From: Arctopsyche grandis
Taxonomy: Eukaryota > Arthropoda > Insecta > Trichoptera > Hydropsychidae
DNA length: 64,000 nucleotides
Direction: 5' to 3'
NCBI RefSeq assembly: GCF_051622035.1
Contig: NC_135360.1
Span: 25,061,206-25,125,205, forward strand
The notes beneath the pieces are model-generated. The model saw nothing but the letters and a program-made list of their open reading frames with translations. It was not told the DNA's origin and ran no database searches. The position numbers and the translations under genes are program-made. Numbering within the stretch: position 1 is the first letter of the stretch; the number at the start of each line of letters is the position of its first letter. Positions 1-13,400 of the stretch are shown here, in pieces.

Positions 1-79
1 GGCCAAATTTGTAAATTTGCAGCATTTTATACAATTCCGCGGAATTCAAAATTGCTGAATACTCGAGATTTGTGAGAAG

Positions 80-252
80 ATGGTTAAGGTTGCCAATTTG
101 TTGGAATCGTTTTAATTAAAATCAGATAAATTGGCAAACTTTGATGGGAAACGATCGACCTGGAGTCACAAATCCAAGGTCTGGCCAGCAGAAACCAGTG
201 GAATTTGAACCTATGAACACATTGTTCAAAGCATTATATGCTAACCACTAGT
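80..252 (-). mobile_element. tRNA-derived SINE copy
   Basis: Read on the minus strand, it starts with a tRNA-like head: a box A-like TAGTGGTTAGCA followed about 35 nt later by a box B-like GGTTCAAATTCC. A body follows, with TTTGTGACTCCA, GGTCGATCGTTTCCCAT and AGTTTGCCAATTTATCTGAT. The same body recurs at 46842-47018 and, truncated, at 58622-58742, also on the minus strand. The internal pol III promoter boxes and shared tail are the basis for calling a SINE. Family name unknown. Confidence 0.7.
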
Positions 253-2430
253 CTTTTCTGCTGGTTAATAATCCACTTTTTCATTTACCGGTAATTACCG
301 GTAGTAGGAAAAATCGTTTACCGATTTATAAAGTTTTTCGCAATCTTAATGCAATCCCTAATGTTATATATAATATAATGCATATGTAGCAATGATACGT
401 CCTTCAATCAAGTACAGAAATATTTCGTCTAATAGACAATTCCTTCACACGTGTATAGTCATTATTTGAATATACATACATATGTACATTTGTATGAATG
501 GTGATTCATAAGTATCAAATTTGATTTGCTGTGCAATGTTGAATGAAAAGTCTTGAGTTTTATTTTTTGCGAAGCCTTACTAATTGAACCCATAAATAGA
601 TTTCAAAGTTCAACTACATCCAATTCAGTAGGTAATCCAGTATATTAATTACCAATGTTAAACGTGTATTTTTTTTCAACATACCGGTCGACGAGCACAC
701 TATTCGATGACACGTTTCATTTCAATCAACACACCGGCTATTAATTACCAGTCGTCTTCCTCTTATAACAGTACCATAATTTCAATGAGAGGATCCGACA
801 ATCCGAGACATGTTGCTCGATACCCATGGCGAAGCAGAAGCGCGGAACCCCATCGAACTGTCAACCATTTCCCGTAATTCGAAACGCACGAACATATGTA
901 TATATGTACATACATACTCGAATGCATTCCGAAATGATAAATACATAGGTGTGAATTATTCAAAAACTACTATACATGTATGCTCTACGAATGCACTGTG
1001 AGCGTGTGTGACTCATATTTAGAAAGGACGTAGACCTTATCTCGCGTTCATGAATAGTATTATAATATGAACAAGATGACCTCTAAAGCGTTGATAGTTG
1101 TTCGGTCGTGCGGGGCGAAGGCTCTTAATTTGTCGATATGTTGTGTTTGAGTTTGAGAAACGCTGACGGGTATGCCATGTCGAGTGCGTAGTGTGGCTTC
1201 GCCTTAACAATGATGGAGAATTTTGTCGGAATTTGGGATTTTATTGGGTCAGACGTGCGTTAATTGTCGAGAATGGATTCGAAACGGTCGGTACATTTTT
1301 TAAAAAGTGTTTGAAATTAACATTTCGATTCCGTTTGAAATTGTCGCCGAGCCGCCTTTTTATTGGACCTGTTCTCGTTGTCGAGATTAGAATCAAATGA
1401 TACAATGTTCGATTCCAATGGTGATTTTCCGTCAACAATCGTTTAGTTTTTTTTTTTTTTTAATATTCGAACTTGTTTGAATCGCGAATCGCAAAAAACT
1501 ATGCGAAGCACACTTTATTTTAAAATATTAATGCTATGAGATTTTTAAATCTGACTTAATGCATCTCTTCCGAGCTGTGATCGTTAAAATTTGAACTGAA
1601 ATTTAGTATACTAAAGTACAATTTACTTTTAAATTCACAAAATGTCAAATAGATACATATTTCTTTGGTCGTGTTTTACTCTCAGTGTCTAGTTTTTTAG
1701 ATTCACATAAATAGTATTACGGGTTTGGTAATATTTCTATCGTATTTTAAAAGGTTAAGTGATCTAATCTTATATGGAAAGTCTGATTTAATGCATCTGT
1801 AAGTGCTTATTTATATGCGATATCTCTTTAAATGTGCACCAGTGCGATAATACGTTATATCAAATGGCATTTATGTATTTAGTATGTATGTATGTAGATA
1901 TGTATATTATAATATAAAGTGTCTGTAATATAAAGATCTTAAGTATTCGAATCTATATAGTCATTGTTTTTTTTTACAATATGAATATTTAAATAGAGTT
2001 GACGACGTTTTCATTTTCATTTTTGACATGTAAAAAATATTCTGATTAGTTTTTTGTGTCTCAACTACTGGTTGTCTCAGATTCGCCAACGCTTCTCGTT
2101 AAATCTATTGTATTTATACGAGTCTGTAGACTATAAAATTATACGTTGCAAGTATTCGAGGTTAACAAGTTTGAAAGCAATATATCGATGTTTTTGAACT
2201 GTTCGTTCACAATCAGTTACACGAGAGTTCAAGTTAAAATATTGACATTCAAACACGACTCGCATTATTCTTGCTCTCGGCCTTTTTTGTTCACACATGT
2301 GTGAACTGATTTATGAACAAAACTACAACCGAATCTAGAAAAATATGTCATATTTAGCCTTCTAGCCAAAGACATTGTTCACAGAATTTTCTTATGGAGT
2401 GATAGGCACACAAATCAAAACCTAATATAT

Positions 2431-2690
2431 GTTACAGTTTAAGTATATCTTCCAGTTGTTATATATTTTAACTATTTGGAATATATTCCATCTAACCTGG
2501 TACCAACTACCGTTACAGTTTAAGTGTATTTTCAGTTGTATTGTATTTTGGCTAGTTGGAATATATTCCGTGTAACCCACTAAGTTGATTAATATGGTTG
2601 ATTCATAGTACATTCCAACTGGTCAAAATATATTATAACTGAAAATACAGTTCAACTATGTATGTATAAGTTGGTACCAGATTAGTAGGA
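2431..2690. repeat. Direct plus inverted repeat cluster, MITE-like
   Basis: Two direct units start GTTACAGTTTAAGT at 2431 and 2512 (81-bp spacing), each leading to TTGGAATATATTCC and TGGTACCAACT or a variant. An inverted relative follows at about 2612-2680 (ATTCCAACTGGTC, then ACTGAAAATACAG and AGTTGGTACCA). A further fragment, CCAGTTGGAATATATT, is at about 2942. The arrangement suggests a small palindromic transposon remnant, but no target duplication was identified. Confidence 0.4.
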
Positions 2691-4267
2691 AATTGAGTTG
2701 GAAAATCACGTTCTTATTTTGAACACATTCCTAGAGCAATCGTAATACGATTCTCACTAACATAATTCACGATACCTAGCAAATATTAACACGTTATTAA
2801 ATTCTAAAATATTCGTAAAAACATCAGAACTGTCTCACATATTATATCACAACTGGCGCACATTGTTGAAAGTGTATTTGCGCTTGTAGAATTATAATTT
2901 AATAGTTGATTTGTATTCGAATATGAATAACCTAAAACGCCAGTTGGAATATATTATAACTTAACTTTGACTTTACATTTTTTTACATAATATATAGTAT
3001 CATCCTCAATGTAGATACAATATATTTGATAATGGAATACTTATCATCAAAAAGACTTTTAAAGCTTCCTCACAATGAAGTTCAAACGTCTTTTCTCCAA
3101 ATAAAATATGTTTGCTGTATCACATTGTTTAATTTTTTTCAAATCATATTCAAACATTCGATCAAGTCGTCCTTGGGCTTTATTTGCTTTCGTTTGTTTG
3201 CCGTACCACATTTTAAGAAATTGGTAAATATTTGATACGTAAGATGCTTGATTCAGTGTCTCATGTAGTTTGAAACCGATGACAGTACCAATCTGTATAA
3301 AACAAAATGGAAATCAATCACACACTCATCACGTTAAGGTCCGGGTTGTAGAAATCCCCGAGAAAGACGGAACCGGCGTGAGGCGCCACTACTGTTCGAA
3401 TCACATTCTAATCGTCACTCTCCAAACGATCGATTCGACCGGTGCGTTGAGAATGTGTTCTCGGATGCGTCAGTGCCGTAGAAAAATATATTTTCATTTT
3501 TTTTACTACACAAGTGTAGAGAAAGGCCGTCAGTCGACTTCTGGCCGAGTGGCCTTTCTTGGACGCCCGCTCTTTGGTTATCGACGAGATGCGATGACAA
3601 GTGTAGACGATAAATACAGCATACATCGGACGCGTTGGTCGCATTCGTCATGTTGATAAATCGAATGGTTTATCCGTGTCTAAATATCGTCCAATAATAC
3701 CGGTTAAATTCGATATTTCGTGGGCGTGCACCATCTATGTATGGTCAACGGTAAATCCTCCGGGATTACGAGTCCGTAATGGGATTGCAATAATATTCAA
3801 CAATGCCAGCGTGAAATTAGAAAGTCACGACTTTTATGATACAGTTGTAGTGTCTATGTTGGGTCCATTGTACAAAAAGGTGTTTGTTTTTTGAAACTAA
3901 TTGAATTATAAATGGAGCAAGCAGACTGTAGAATTTCTTCAACTGGTGTTCTTTATTTAAATCTATACGTACCTACATATATACCCGCTATCTATTTTTT
4001 TTCATAATAAATACATACATACACATACATATATATGTTTATTCTTTAATCTGATGATCTTTTATAGACAATTGAAAATATAAAAATATAATAGATAGAT
4101 ATGTACAGCAATACTATGATGAAACCGTACAAATATGTGGATCTCTTGAATATATGTACCTACATATATAAAAAATAAATAAAAGCTTTTAAAAAAATAA
4201 ATATCATGATAAAATGTCTGTGGAATTCTCTAGAGAGGACAAAAAATAACGAAGTTAGAGACAGTGT

Positions 4268-4432
4268 TTTATAGGTGGTTCCAATTTTGTATGGAACCAT
4301 TTCAATAACTATGTACATTACATCAAGTCTTAACGAATGCAATGCTATTAATAAATCATTCAAGCGTATTAGGAATCGAACTGAGAACATTCAATCTTGA
4401 AGCCAATGCTCTATCGATTGAGCATATATTAT
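4268..4432 (-). mobile_element. Second type of tRNA-headed SINE
   Basis: On the minus strand, a tRNA-like head reads ATGCTCAATCGATAGAGCAT, then CAGTTCGATTCCTAAT (box B-like) about 30 nt later, followed by a non-tRNA body. The tail GAAATGGTTCCATACAAA resembles the GAAACGGTTCCAACAA tail of the SINE at 46842. It lacks the GTCGATCGTTTC body, so it may be a separate subfamily or a chimeric copy. It is not a functional tRNA: no acceptor-stem pairing is evident. Confidence 0.5.
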
Positions 4433-7400
4433 ATTAATAAATTGAACACATTTTTTGTATCTTTCTCATATGTAAGATCCGATGAAGGACACGGAACTGG
4501 CAAGTTCAACATGTAACCAGTTTCTTCACGCCGTATAACATTACCAACACAAGTAATTCGCCTTGTAAATTCATATGTGTGTACATATGTATCTATAAAC
4601 ATATGCATGCACTTGTTAAGTTGCATCTTTCAGGTCTCAAGGTTGGTCGACTCGTGCAGCGATTTTTGTCATGTAAATATTTTCAGCTATTTTGCATTCC
4701 ATTGGTCGACGTATTTTTAAGCTTCATTAGTGCATAGGTATTGTACACGTGAGTCGAATAGCAAATCGAACAAGTCATCGTTGACGATGATGATACTAGA
4801 GAAATATTTTTACCGATGATCTGATCGTTCTTTGGGTCTCGTTTGATAAATAATCAACCGCTTTGTGTTGGGTCGGGTTTTTTTATTTTATTTTTGTTGT
4901 TTTCATCGTTGTATATTTTTTACGTCGTATTCTGTTCACGATCTTGAAGTGGCATAGTTGCAATCGGGCGTTGGTATTTGTGAATGATGCATGATGGGAT
5001 GGATGATGTTATTGAAAAATTTATAAACTTAAGCTTAAATATAGGTAGGTATATCGATCGAATATAAATGAGGAATAAACTTTTGTTTTTTATTTATAAT
5101 ATTTAAAAAGGTGTTTATTGTTGATGACTTTGTGTATGTATGTATGTACATATGTATGTATATATATTCGTATGTTTTTATATAATAATTAGAAATGATC
5201 CAAGGACAACGATCAAAATCCAAAATTATATGAATTTATAAATATTTCCTATTTAAAAGTGGCGGAAATCCAATTTTCAGTTCCAAAAACACTATTTCGG
5301 TTTTACTTAATTCGCAAATTATTATCACCGCTTTTAATTCGATATGTCCAGAATCTTTGGAAAAAAGAATAAACTTATTAGAAGCCATCGGTATTCTTAA
5401 ATATTTTAAAACGCAAAACATTTTATTTAATGTTTTACGAGATATTTCTCGAAATGAAGGAAAGTGGACTTAGCCACTTACAAATAAACGGCTCATATAT
5501 TCATCTGAAAAAATAGCTTTTAAGCTAACATTTTAAAGCTAAAAAATATGTAGATGGAAACAAAAGATGTCCAGATATGAAACAAAGACCAAAAAAATGT
5601 ATATAAAAGTAAAATGGAAAAAAGTTGAAAATCAATATAAAAAGTACAAACATTTTTGAATTATAAGTTTGAAGTATCTGAACTTCATATAGTGCTGTAC
5701 TAAATTCTGTTAACTCAAGTTCAATATTGAGCACTCACTCTGGAGTGAATTTCTTTGGCACTCTCAGCTTCTAACGTTCACTGTTTGCTTTCCTAATCAA
5801 ACATGCACGTTTAATTTGCCCAAGAATTTAACGCTACCGCTTCTTTACAATCATACCTGTCTGTATTCGTACATTTCTTTCATTGTCATTTTAACCTTTA
5901 AAAGTAAGGATTCCTTAAACGTTTCGCCAGCTTCCCGGTTCCGCTATTAAATCATAATTATTCACATTACGAAATTGGTTTACGACGACTCTACGAAAAA
6001 CTACGGAAAACATAATAGGTCGCCATTGTTCCACAATCGTCGAGAACAATTGTGAGAAATCGCTGTCGTCGAATCGAACCAGCTTCATTTGGAGCAAACC
6101 GTGTGCCGTCTGGAAATGAGCGATCTCATTAAAACGGCTGAAAATTCAACGCATCCGTGTCCTCCGTCGAATGCATCACTTTTGTAATTTGCATAATTAA
6201 TTTTGTACGATTTTTTATGTGCACATCTTCCACGATGCACTCGTATATTCGTGCGTGCTGCAGATGGGTCTGTATGTGAATCGCGATTTCAATAGGGAAA
6301 GTACATATGTACGTACGGGTTGAATGTTATACAATCTTGATCGGAATAAAGCGTGATCCAAATGAGAATATAGAAAAACTTCATCATAATGGTGTCAATG
6401 CGAAAGAAAAATCGCGAAAAAAGTTCGCTATAATAATATAGCGTACATCACATTCTAGGTAGAGTCGTTTTAAAACGAAGAAAGTGTAACACGAGAACGT
6501 TCCTATGTAATTTTAAACAAATATTATATTGTTCTTGTTTCAAATTGAATGTAAGTACCTATTAGGTTTAGCAAAATGGGCATTTGAAAAAAAATCGATA
6601 CAATAAAACCCTTTTGATTTTAACCTATTTGGTACTGAGCTCCCTTTCTAATGTTTGATATGATCATTAATATTATAATGTGATTTTTTTTGTCAATATC
6701 TCGTTATTTTTAGTAAGTCCATAGATTCACTTGTCATATTGTCGCCTGTAAAGAATACCTTACGTTAGCTGTGTGAATTGTGAATTTTTCATTTTAATTA
6801 CAAGGCTTTTCATCTTTACAGACATTGCATTTTCATAGTACTTACATATTTTCGCTTATCTAATAAGTAATAACACACTTTGACGTCACACCCACAGTTT
6901 CTATTGTGAAAGTGCAACTGCAATTTGACGTGAAACTTGTTTACCTACAATTTTGAAAACTTTTCAGTGTGATTGACGTTCCGATCGATCCGCAAGCTTC
7001 AATTACACAATCGCAATAACAATTGCACAATAAATTGCATCGCACGCCGCAACGCATACAAGACAACGAGTAATATTTGCCGGTCGAACGGTCATGGGAC
7101 GGACAGCCAACAACCTCAGACGACCGCTGAAAAAAAACGCACATACGCTCATTTTTAACTATATACTGTTAACTTTGGCGAAACGGTAAAGATGAAAAGA
7201 CTACAACACAGACGGTCGAAACAAACAAAACGGAACTGTCCGCAAGAAAGAGTGAAATGAGCGAGCATTGTGTGCAGAGGAACCGTAACGGTTTCAATGT
7301 CCGACATTTGTCGACAATGATGTTAAATTTTGCTCATTCGTTGTTGAGCCACTGGGTTAACCGATTCTTTGATATCAAGTTTTAAAAATAAACAAACAGC

Positions 7401-7506
7401 CCTTAGATTGTCTTATAGTATATCAAATCAGTTCTTACATCGACTTTTACTACTTACATATTCATGTAGTACGTATACATATGTATGTTACAATGATATT
7501 GTTAGT

Positions 7507-7532
7507 GTCAGTGAAATTATAATTTCACTGAC
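7507..7532. repeat. Perfect 26-bp palindrome
   Basis: The sequence reads GTCAGTGAAATTA followed by its exact reverse complement TAATTTCACTGAC, with no spacer. Related half-sites (TTATAATTTCACT) recur at about 7938-7952 and 8062-8078, so this belongs to a local cluster of palindromic repeats covering about 7500-8080. It could be the core of a small transposon or a binding-site cluster. Confidence 0.6.
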
Positions 7533-8295
7533 TCAAATAGTGAGTACGGATGTATAAATATAATTGCAAATTCACTTCTTAAGTGGGTGAAATGGTAATA
7601 ACTATAATTCTATGTATAAATTGAAAATTTTTGACAAAGTGTAGTATTTTAATAACATAAGCTTTATTGATATTTAAAACTGATTTTTAGACAATTTTGA
7701 AATAAGTGAACTCAAAATTCTAAAGCCTTTATTTATTTTGACGATAATATGTGTGTTTCATTCTGCTTGGGTGAATGTAAAAGCTTCATTCGGGTTTTCG
7801 TAATCAGAAACTTTATTTTCATAGTGCATATGTACCTACATATATGTACATAGTATCAATTATGTAGTTGTTGAATGGTAAAGCATTCTATAAAATAATC
7901 TTAAGTTGGTATTTCCTGCCATTCAACTGTCTTAAATTATAATTTCACTAATAGAGGTTAGTGAATATGGAATTTCCGTAGTGAAAATATAACTATACCC
8001 AGTTAATGTATAATTGGATATAAATTCACTGAAACGTCAGTGTAATAATGATTTCGCTGTTGTTATAATTTCACTATTACATATGTACATATATCAAGTA
8101 ACATAACATATCTTAATAATTAGGGAATATTTTGATGATAAGAACCAAAATACAGAATTCAGTTTTTATTTTTATGATGATTATACATATATTTATTTTT
8201 CATTATCATTTAAAAGTTCTAAGCTCATTTTAGATATGTACGTAAGTATATTCGTTCGAAAGTATTCATAGACAATGAAAAATTATAATCTAATC

Positions 8296-8421
8296 GGTAT
8301 ACTGACAGCTCCTTGTTTTAATTAAGTTAATCAAGAAGTTTGAAGCTGTCTATTTCGTGACTAAAAAAAAATCTAATTCAAAACATCCAATTTTTGACTT
8401 AATGTTTTCTGTCAGTATACC
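8296..8421. mobile_element. Short MITE with 13-bp terminal inverted repeats
   Basis: The left end GGTATACTGACAG (8296-8308) and the right end CTGTCAGTATACC (8409-8421) are exact reverse complements and bound a 126-bp AT-rich segment with no ORF. No clear target-site duplication is seen. Size and structure fit a miniature inverted-repeat transposable element of unknown superfamily. Confidence 0.5.
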
Positions 8422-10349
8422 CAAGATCTGTTTAAATGACTAAATTTTAAACCTGTTTTATTACTCAGAAGATAATCTTGCTTTATGATGCAAAAATCAT
8501 CTTTGGGAAGATTAATGTTGAATGAAATCATCTTCAGGAAGATTATTTTTGAACCTCATTTTTCATTCCTATGTTTTGATAAAGATAAATTAAATTATTT
8601 AAATTAAAACTGCATTAAGTAGAAGTTTAGTTTAAGCAGTAAAGATGTTGTTTTTCTCATTCTTCAGATTTTAGTGTGTATTCAATATGGCATGAAAGGC
8701 TGTGCCATTCTGTTCAAGTGCACAAAGACAATAGTGCACAAGCCAATTACCATAATCTTCGATGGGATGTAATTACAGTGGACTCTTTGAACCTTAAGCA
8801 CGAAGAACAAACTCGTCCTCCATGTTCGATGAACCGACCGATGAGTCTATCGAACCTCGTCATAGATGTAAATCCTACTATTGTGTGTTTGACACGAATC
8901 TACTCTTGAGTCACACCGATCGATTCGCTAATTCAGCCGATTCTAGAAAAAGAAATCGCATCTCGATGGTTATATGATTCACAATTTTGACCTGGTATTT
9001 TGTAACGAATTAGTTATCTTTCGTCTTCGACACCGTTATTCGACGATGCTCTTCTTCTTCGCGGATTGATTTTGGAATTTATCGATTTTATTGGGCAATT
9101 ATTATTATGCGAGTGGCTATTAAGGCATTTGGGTAGCGTTGATTATAATTATCGGCGTATTTTTTTCTTTTATGCGTTATCGAAAAGCTACGGACAACTT
9201 ATTTTTAATGTACGTACATGGAAAAAATAATAATAAAAAATTCGTAAAGCGCACGAACCGAACAATCGTAGCTTTGCGTTAATTAATTAAAAATATACGC
9301 TTTAATGTATGAATAAAATTTACTGCGGCAACAAAATAACTGTTGTATATATTGCAGTCTATTCATTTTTATTTTGTACGAAGAATTTGCTGTTCCTAAT
9401 ATATTTTGACCATTTTAGAATAATGTATGTTTTACTGGCAAACAGATATATTGAAATTTTAATGAAGTTAAATGCTTTCTTTACGTGTCAATTTATTACA
9501 TACGAAAACGTTTAATATACAGTTTCAAAATTCTATTATGCTAGCTATTCTTATAAAATATTCAATTTATGTACATGCAAAACACATTCATTTTTTGCCA
9601 TGATACCATACACCATAATTTGTAATACATAACACATCTATTGGTTGATTAATCATGTTTTTGCATCGTAATCAAGGAACTATATAGTATATCTATAATA
9701 TTAATGTTGTGCATATGTATGTACATATACATACATATGTATGTGGATATATAAAATAAGTAGGTACCTTGATATAAGTCGCATATATAAAAATAAGTAC
9801 CTGAAGATAAGTCTCTCAAAATCAATCGTAATTAAATTTAGCTTCTATTTAGTTTTCCACCAATGATGTCAACGCACGTCGTATGAATGCTAAGCACTAA
9901 ACCCAATGTTTAAACTCAATTCTATGTACTTTTATATGGGTTACAAAAATAAAACAGTTTTACGATTGTAACCGTTTGTTTGAAAGCGTTAAATAGATTT
10001 GTTAGAACGTCGAAGCATTTAGTTAAGTTAATGACAAACCGAGATAGGCCGTAATTACCCAGTTTTCCGCGAGCCCACAGGTAGCTTTACTGGGAAAATG
10101 CATTACACATCGCATCCGCCTTCCGTTGTCGTCAACTTTCTAAATATTCGTACTGTCCACACGGGTGTCACAAAGGTTTCTAACCTCTGATCGATCTGAA
10201 ACAATCGTCAAAACGTCGAACCTTTTGGAAAGCATCTTCATCGACGTCTTACGCATTACGCGTAACCTTAATTCGCAATCGCCACACTTTTAATAAACGA
10301 GACAGTCAAAGTAATTATTCACATCTGAGTATCAATGCATATATCTACT

Positions 10350-10427
10350 CGATGATTTGTCGATAGTCATTGCGTGCCTATGTATAATCGATGATTTGTC
10401 GATAGTCATTGCGTGCCTACGTATAAT
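10350..10427. repeat. 39-bp tandem duplication
   Basis: Two consecutive copies begin CGATGATTTGTCGATAGTCA at 10350 and 10389 and differ by a single T/C change. Function unknown; probably a recent slippage duplication. A second short duplication, GAATTGTGAGATCACGCTAT, lies at about 10596-10640. Confidence 0.7.
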
Positions 10428-13400
10428 CGATCGTTGCTTTTGATCGTTTCGACAGAATTTTTCTAAAATGTATTGTGAAAATCTAGGTCGTATATAATAT
10501 TTTAATGGTGTACCTATATATTGGGATGTTTTATAAAATTTGTAATAAAATACTAATACTAATTATATTTGCATACAGTCACTCCGAATATTATTGAATT
10601 GTGAGATCACGCTATCATGGAATTGTGAGATCACGCTATATTATGGAATTTTATAATGATATGTATGTATGTATATGCATTGAAATATTAAGTCATGATT
10701 ATTGTGCTGTTTTCACAATTGTAATTAAATTTGACGTTACATCGGTTTTCCCCGAGCGACTTGAACGCGCGTACTATGACTTCTAAGCGCGAAACCCAAA
10801 TATTAAAATGTAAACAAATTGAAAGTTACATTTTATTATTTTTAGTTTGTTTGTTAAAGAAATTTCCGAGTGAATCTAATGTTTGAGATGAAAGTCGGAT
10901 ATGAGACCTAGACCGGCTCGCATTTTCTCGAAAGTTTCCCATATAAGTGGTGGTCACTACTTATTCTACGTGTGTAAATAATAATAACAACGAGTTTCAA
11001 GGCCGTAAAGTGCTCTTTCTAACACAAAACTACGCACTTTTCTTTCTATTTGCTTATCGTTGTTAACACTAGTGGTCGTTTACAGACGATTTTCGACTGC
11101 ACTGCGATTTGTGGGTCACTACAAGCACTCTGAACCGAATTGAGATTCCCTACGCATTGGCAAAATCCCATCGATGATGCCCATTTCTCGAAACTTTCCT
11201 ATGTGACCGTGATTCGAGACATGCACGTAACTCTAATTTACAATAATTGCCGTTTCGGTAATACCGATTGACTTCTTTAGCTACAAAACGCTTCCGTTTC
11301 GCTACAGTAGACAAAACGGAAGTACGTAACTTCGAAAAGTGGCCTCTAGGCGTGAACGATTAGCTCACTTCCTGCGTATGTGTTTTATTACCGATTATTA
11401 TGATATTATGGTCCAGCTGGGCTCTGATCGATGTATCCACATTGTAGGCATGCGAGTACTTGTGCGTTTCCTACGAAACGATTCGAGATCAATCGGTTCA
11501 GTGAAAGTGACTTTCGCGAAAATGGCAGACGTTAGCCGCATTCACAATATTTTAAATTGTTACAGTGAATTTGTAACAATTTTATAAATGTGTTGAGTTT
11601 CACTTTATATGAGCCATTCCGGGTAAAAGTGGATCGAGTCACCTATTTGAATAGCGATTTGATTCATCGGTTCATTCAATGGTTGCCTCTTTCTTTTATT
11701 TATCCTTGACTTTCTGTCCATTTATGCCATCTGCATACAATAAGAGTTTTCTTATTATGTACATATTTCAGCGAATCAAAATCAGCTGACCATGAAACGA
11801 ATAGGAGTATTAGAAGCAATGCTAATTCCTTCACGTAATTTTACACATTAAAAAATCATTATAATATGATGAATTAGTTCATTAAAAATACGTGCAGATA
11901 AAAATAGCAAAAAAAATCGTTAATGCATTCACACTCGAATTCGGGTTTCGCGCTTATTATTCATACGACACGCGTTAAAGTTTCCAAATAAAATGTGCAA
12001 TACATTCGATTGGCGTTTACTTAACTCATTTATGGGACAAATTAATTTTACCTTAAAATAAATAAATAAAATTAATCTCACTATGTAACTAGCACAACGA
12101 AAATATGGCTCATTTTATGCTGTACATTTTTACTGAGAAAATTTTTATTTTCCACAAAATTTTCTATCCTCATTGATCGAACCGCAGTTTCTTTGGTTTT
12201 CATATGAAGTATTTTGTTGTTTTTTATAATATTAAACAAAAATTTATTTCGTCATATTCAGTATGCTCTCGACTACTCATAGTCTTATTAGCCGTGATAA
12301 TAATATGAAAATCTTAAATATTTTTCCTTATCATACTAGTATAAGGTACATTAAAGTCTTTATATTATTTCTCCGAAATCTTAATCCGACAATGTATTCA
12401 AACGAAATCGACTTAAGTGAATTTTTCTAAAGGCTTTCCACGTTGTTTCAAAAACACACTGGTGAATGAAAACACACTAGGATAATCGAAATCGCGTGTC
12501 GGTCAACGGTAACACGTCGGTAGAATGAGACTCGTTAATCAAAAGTGCTCATGTCCGAAATTCAAAACAGGTATTATGTATCTGTGCGACTGCCGAGTGG
12601 AAAGACCTGCTCTAGCCGATGATAGAGTATACCGTTAGAAAACACCTGCAAAAGAACTTCTTCATCTTCCACCACCACTGAACAACCGACGCCTAATTTC
12701 ATCGGTAGATCCATCAGACGGAAGGACAGGCAATCTAGCTTTCTTCGTGACAATTCTTTTCGGCGAATAGTAGGACAGAGCGTTTAACCACAATCCTCCA
12801 ACCGAGAAGAGAGATGACACGTCAATGAATGGCATTTTATGCATTTCCTACTCGATCGTCCGTCTCTTGCACTTTGAAACATCCAAGATTTCGAACACGT
12901 GTTCGTCGATTTTTTTTATATACGCGCGATACTTGACTCTTCGTTTAGCGACCACACCCTCGGGTTAACTTTCTCTTCCACGAAACTCGCGTCGAAAACA
13001 CCAGACTAATATCGATTCTTCTAACTGATGAAAAATCTCTTCCAACTATCGTTAGTGATTTTCTGATCGAATCCACTTTGCAAATCTAGTCTAGTGTGGA
13101 ATGAATATGATTCATTACTCAATATCCCGTACGACACATACTCTGGTCGGTAATTATTATTGCGGTTGAGCAAGAAGAGCCGAGTTACCACACAAATGCT
13201 CATGTAACACATCCACAGTCACGAGATGTATTGAGCGACCGATCTGGATGCGTATAATGTTGTTGTTACATACTTATGTGAGACAATGGCGAATTTAGCT
13301 CATCTTCAATTGACTAAACGTGAACAGTTTTTTTTTGGAAAATTTTGTGTTGTTTTTACATACTATCCAAAGTTCAAGCCTACGAGCAAGTACTGTTAAC

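Noticed and set aside
3270-3656. 128-codon ORF in the upstream tract
   Set aside because: No recognisable motif, no splice context and no coding-like composition; likely chance.
4375-4430. Functional tRNA gene
   Set aside because: Box A and box B-like words are present, but acceptor and anticodon stems do not pair and a SINE body follows.
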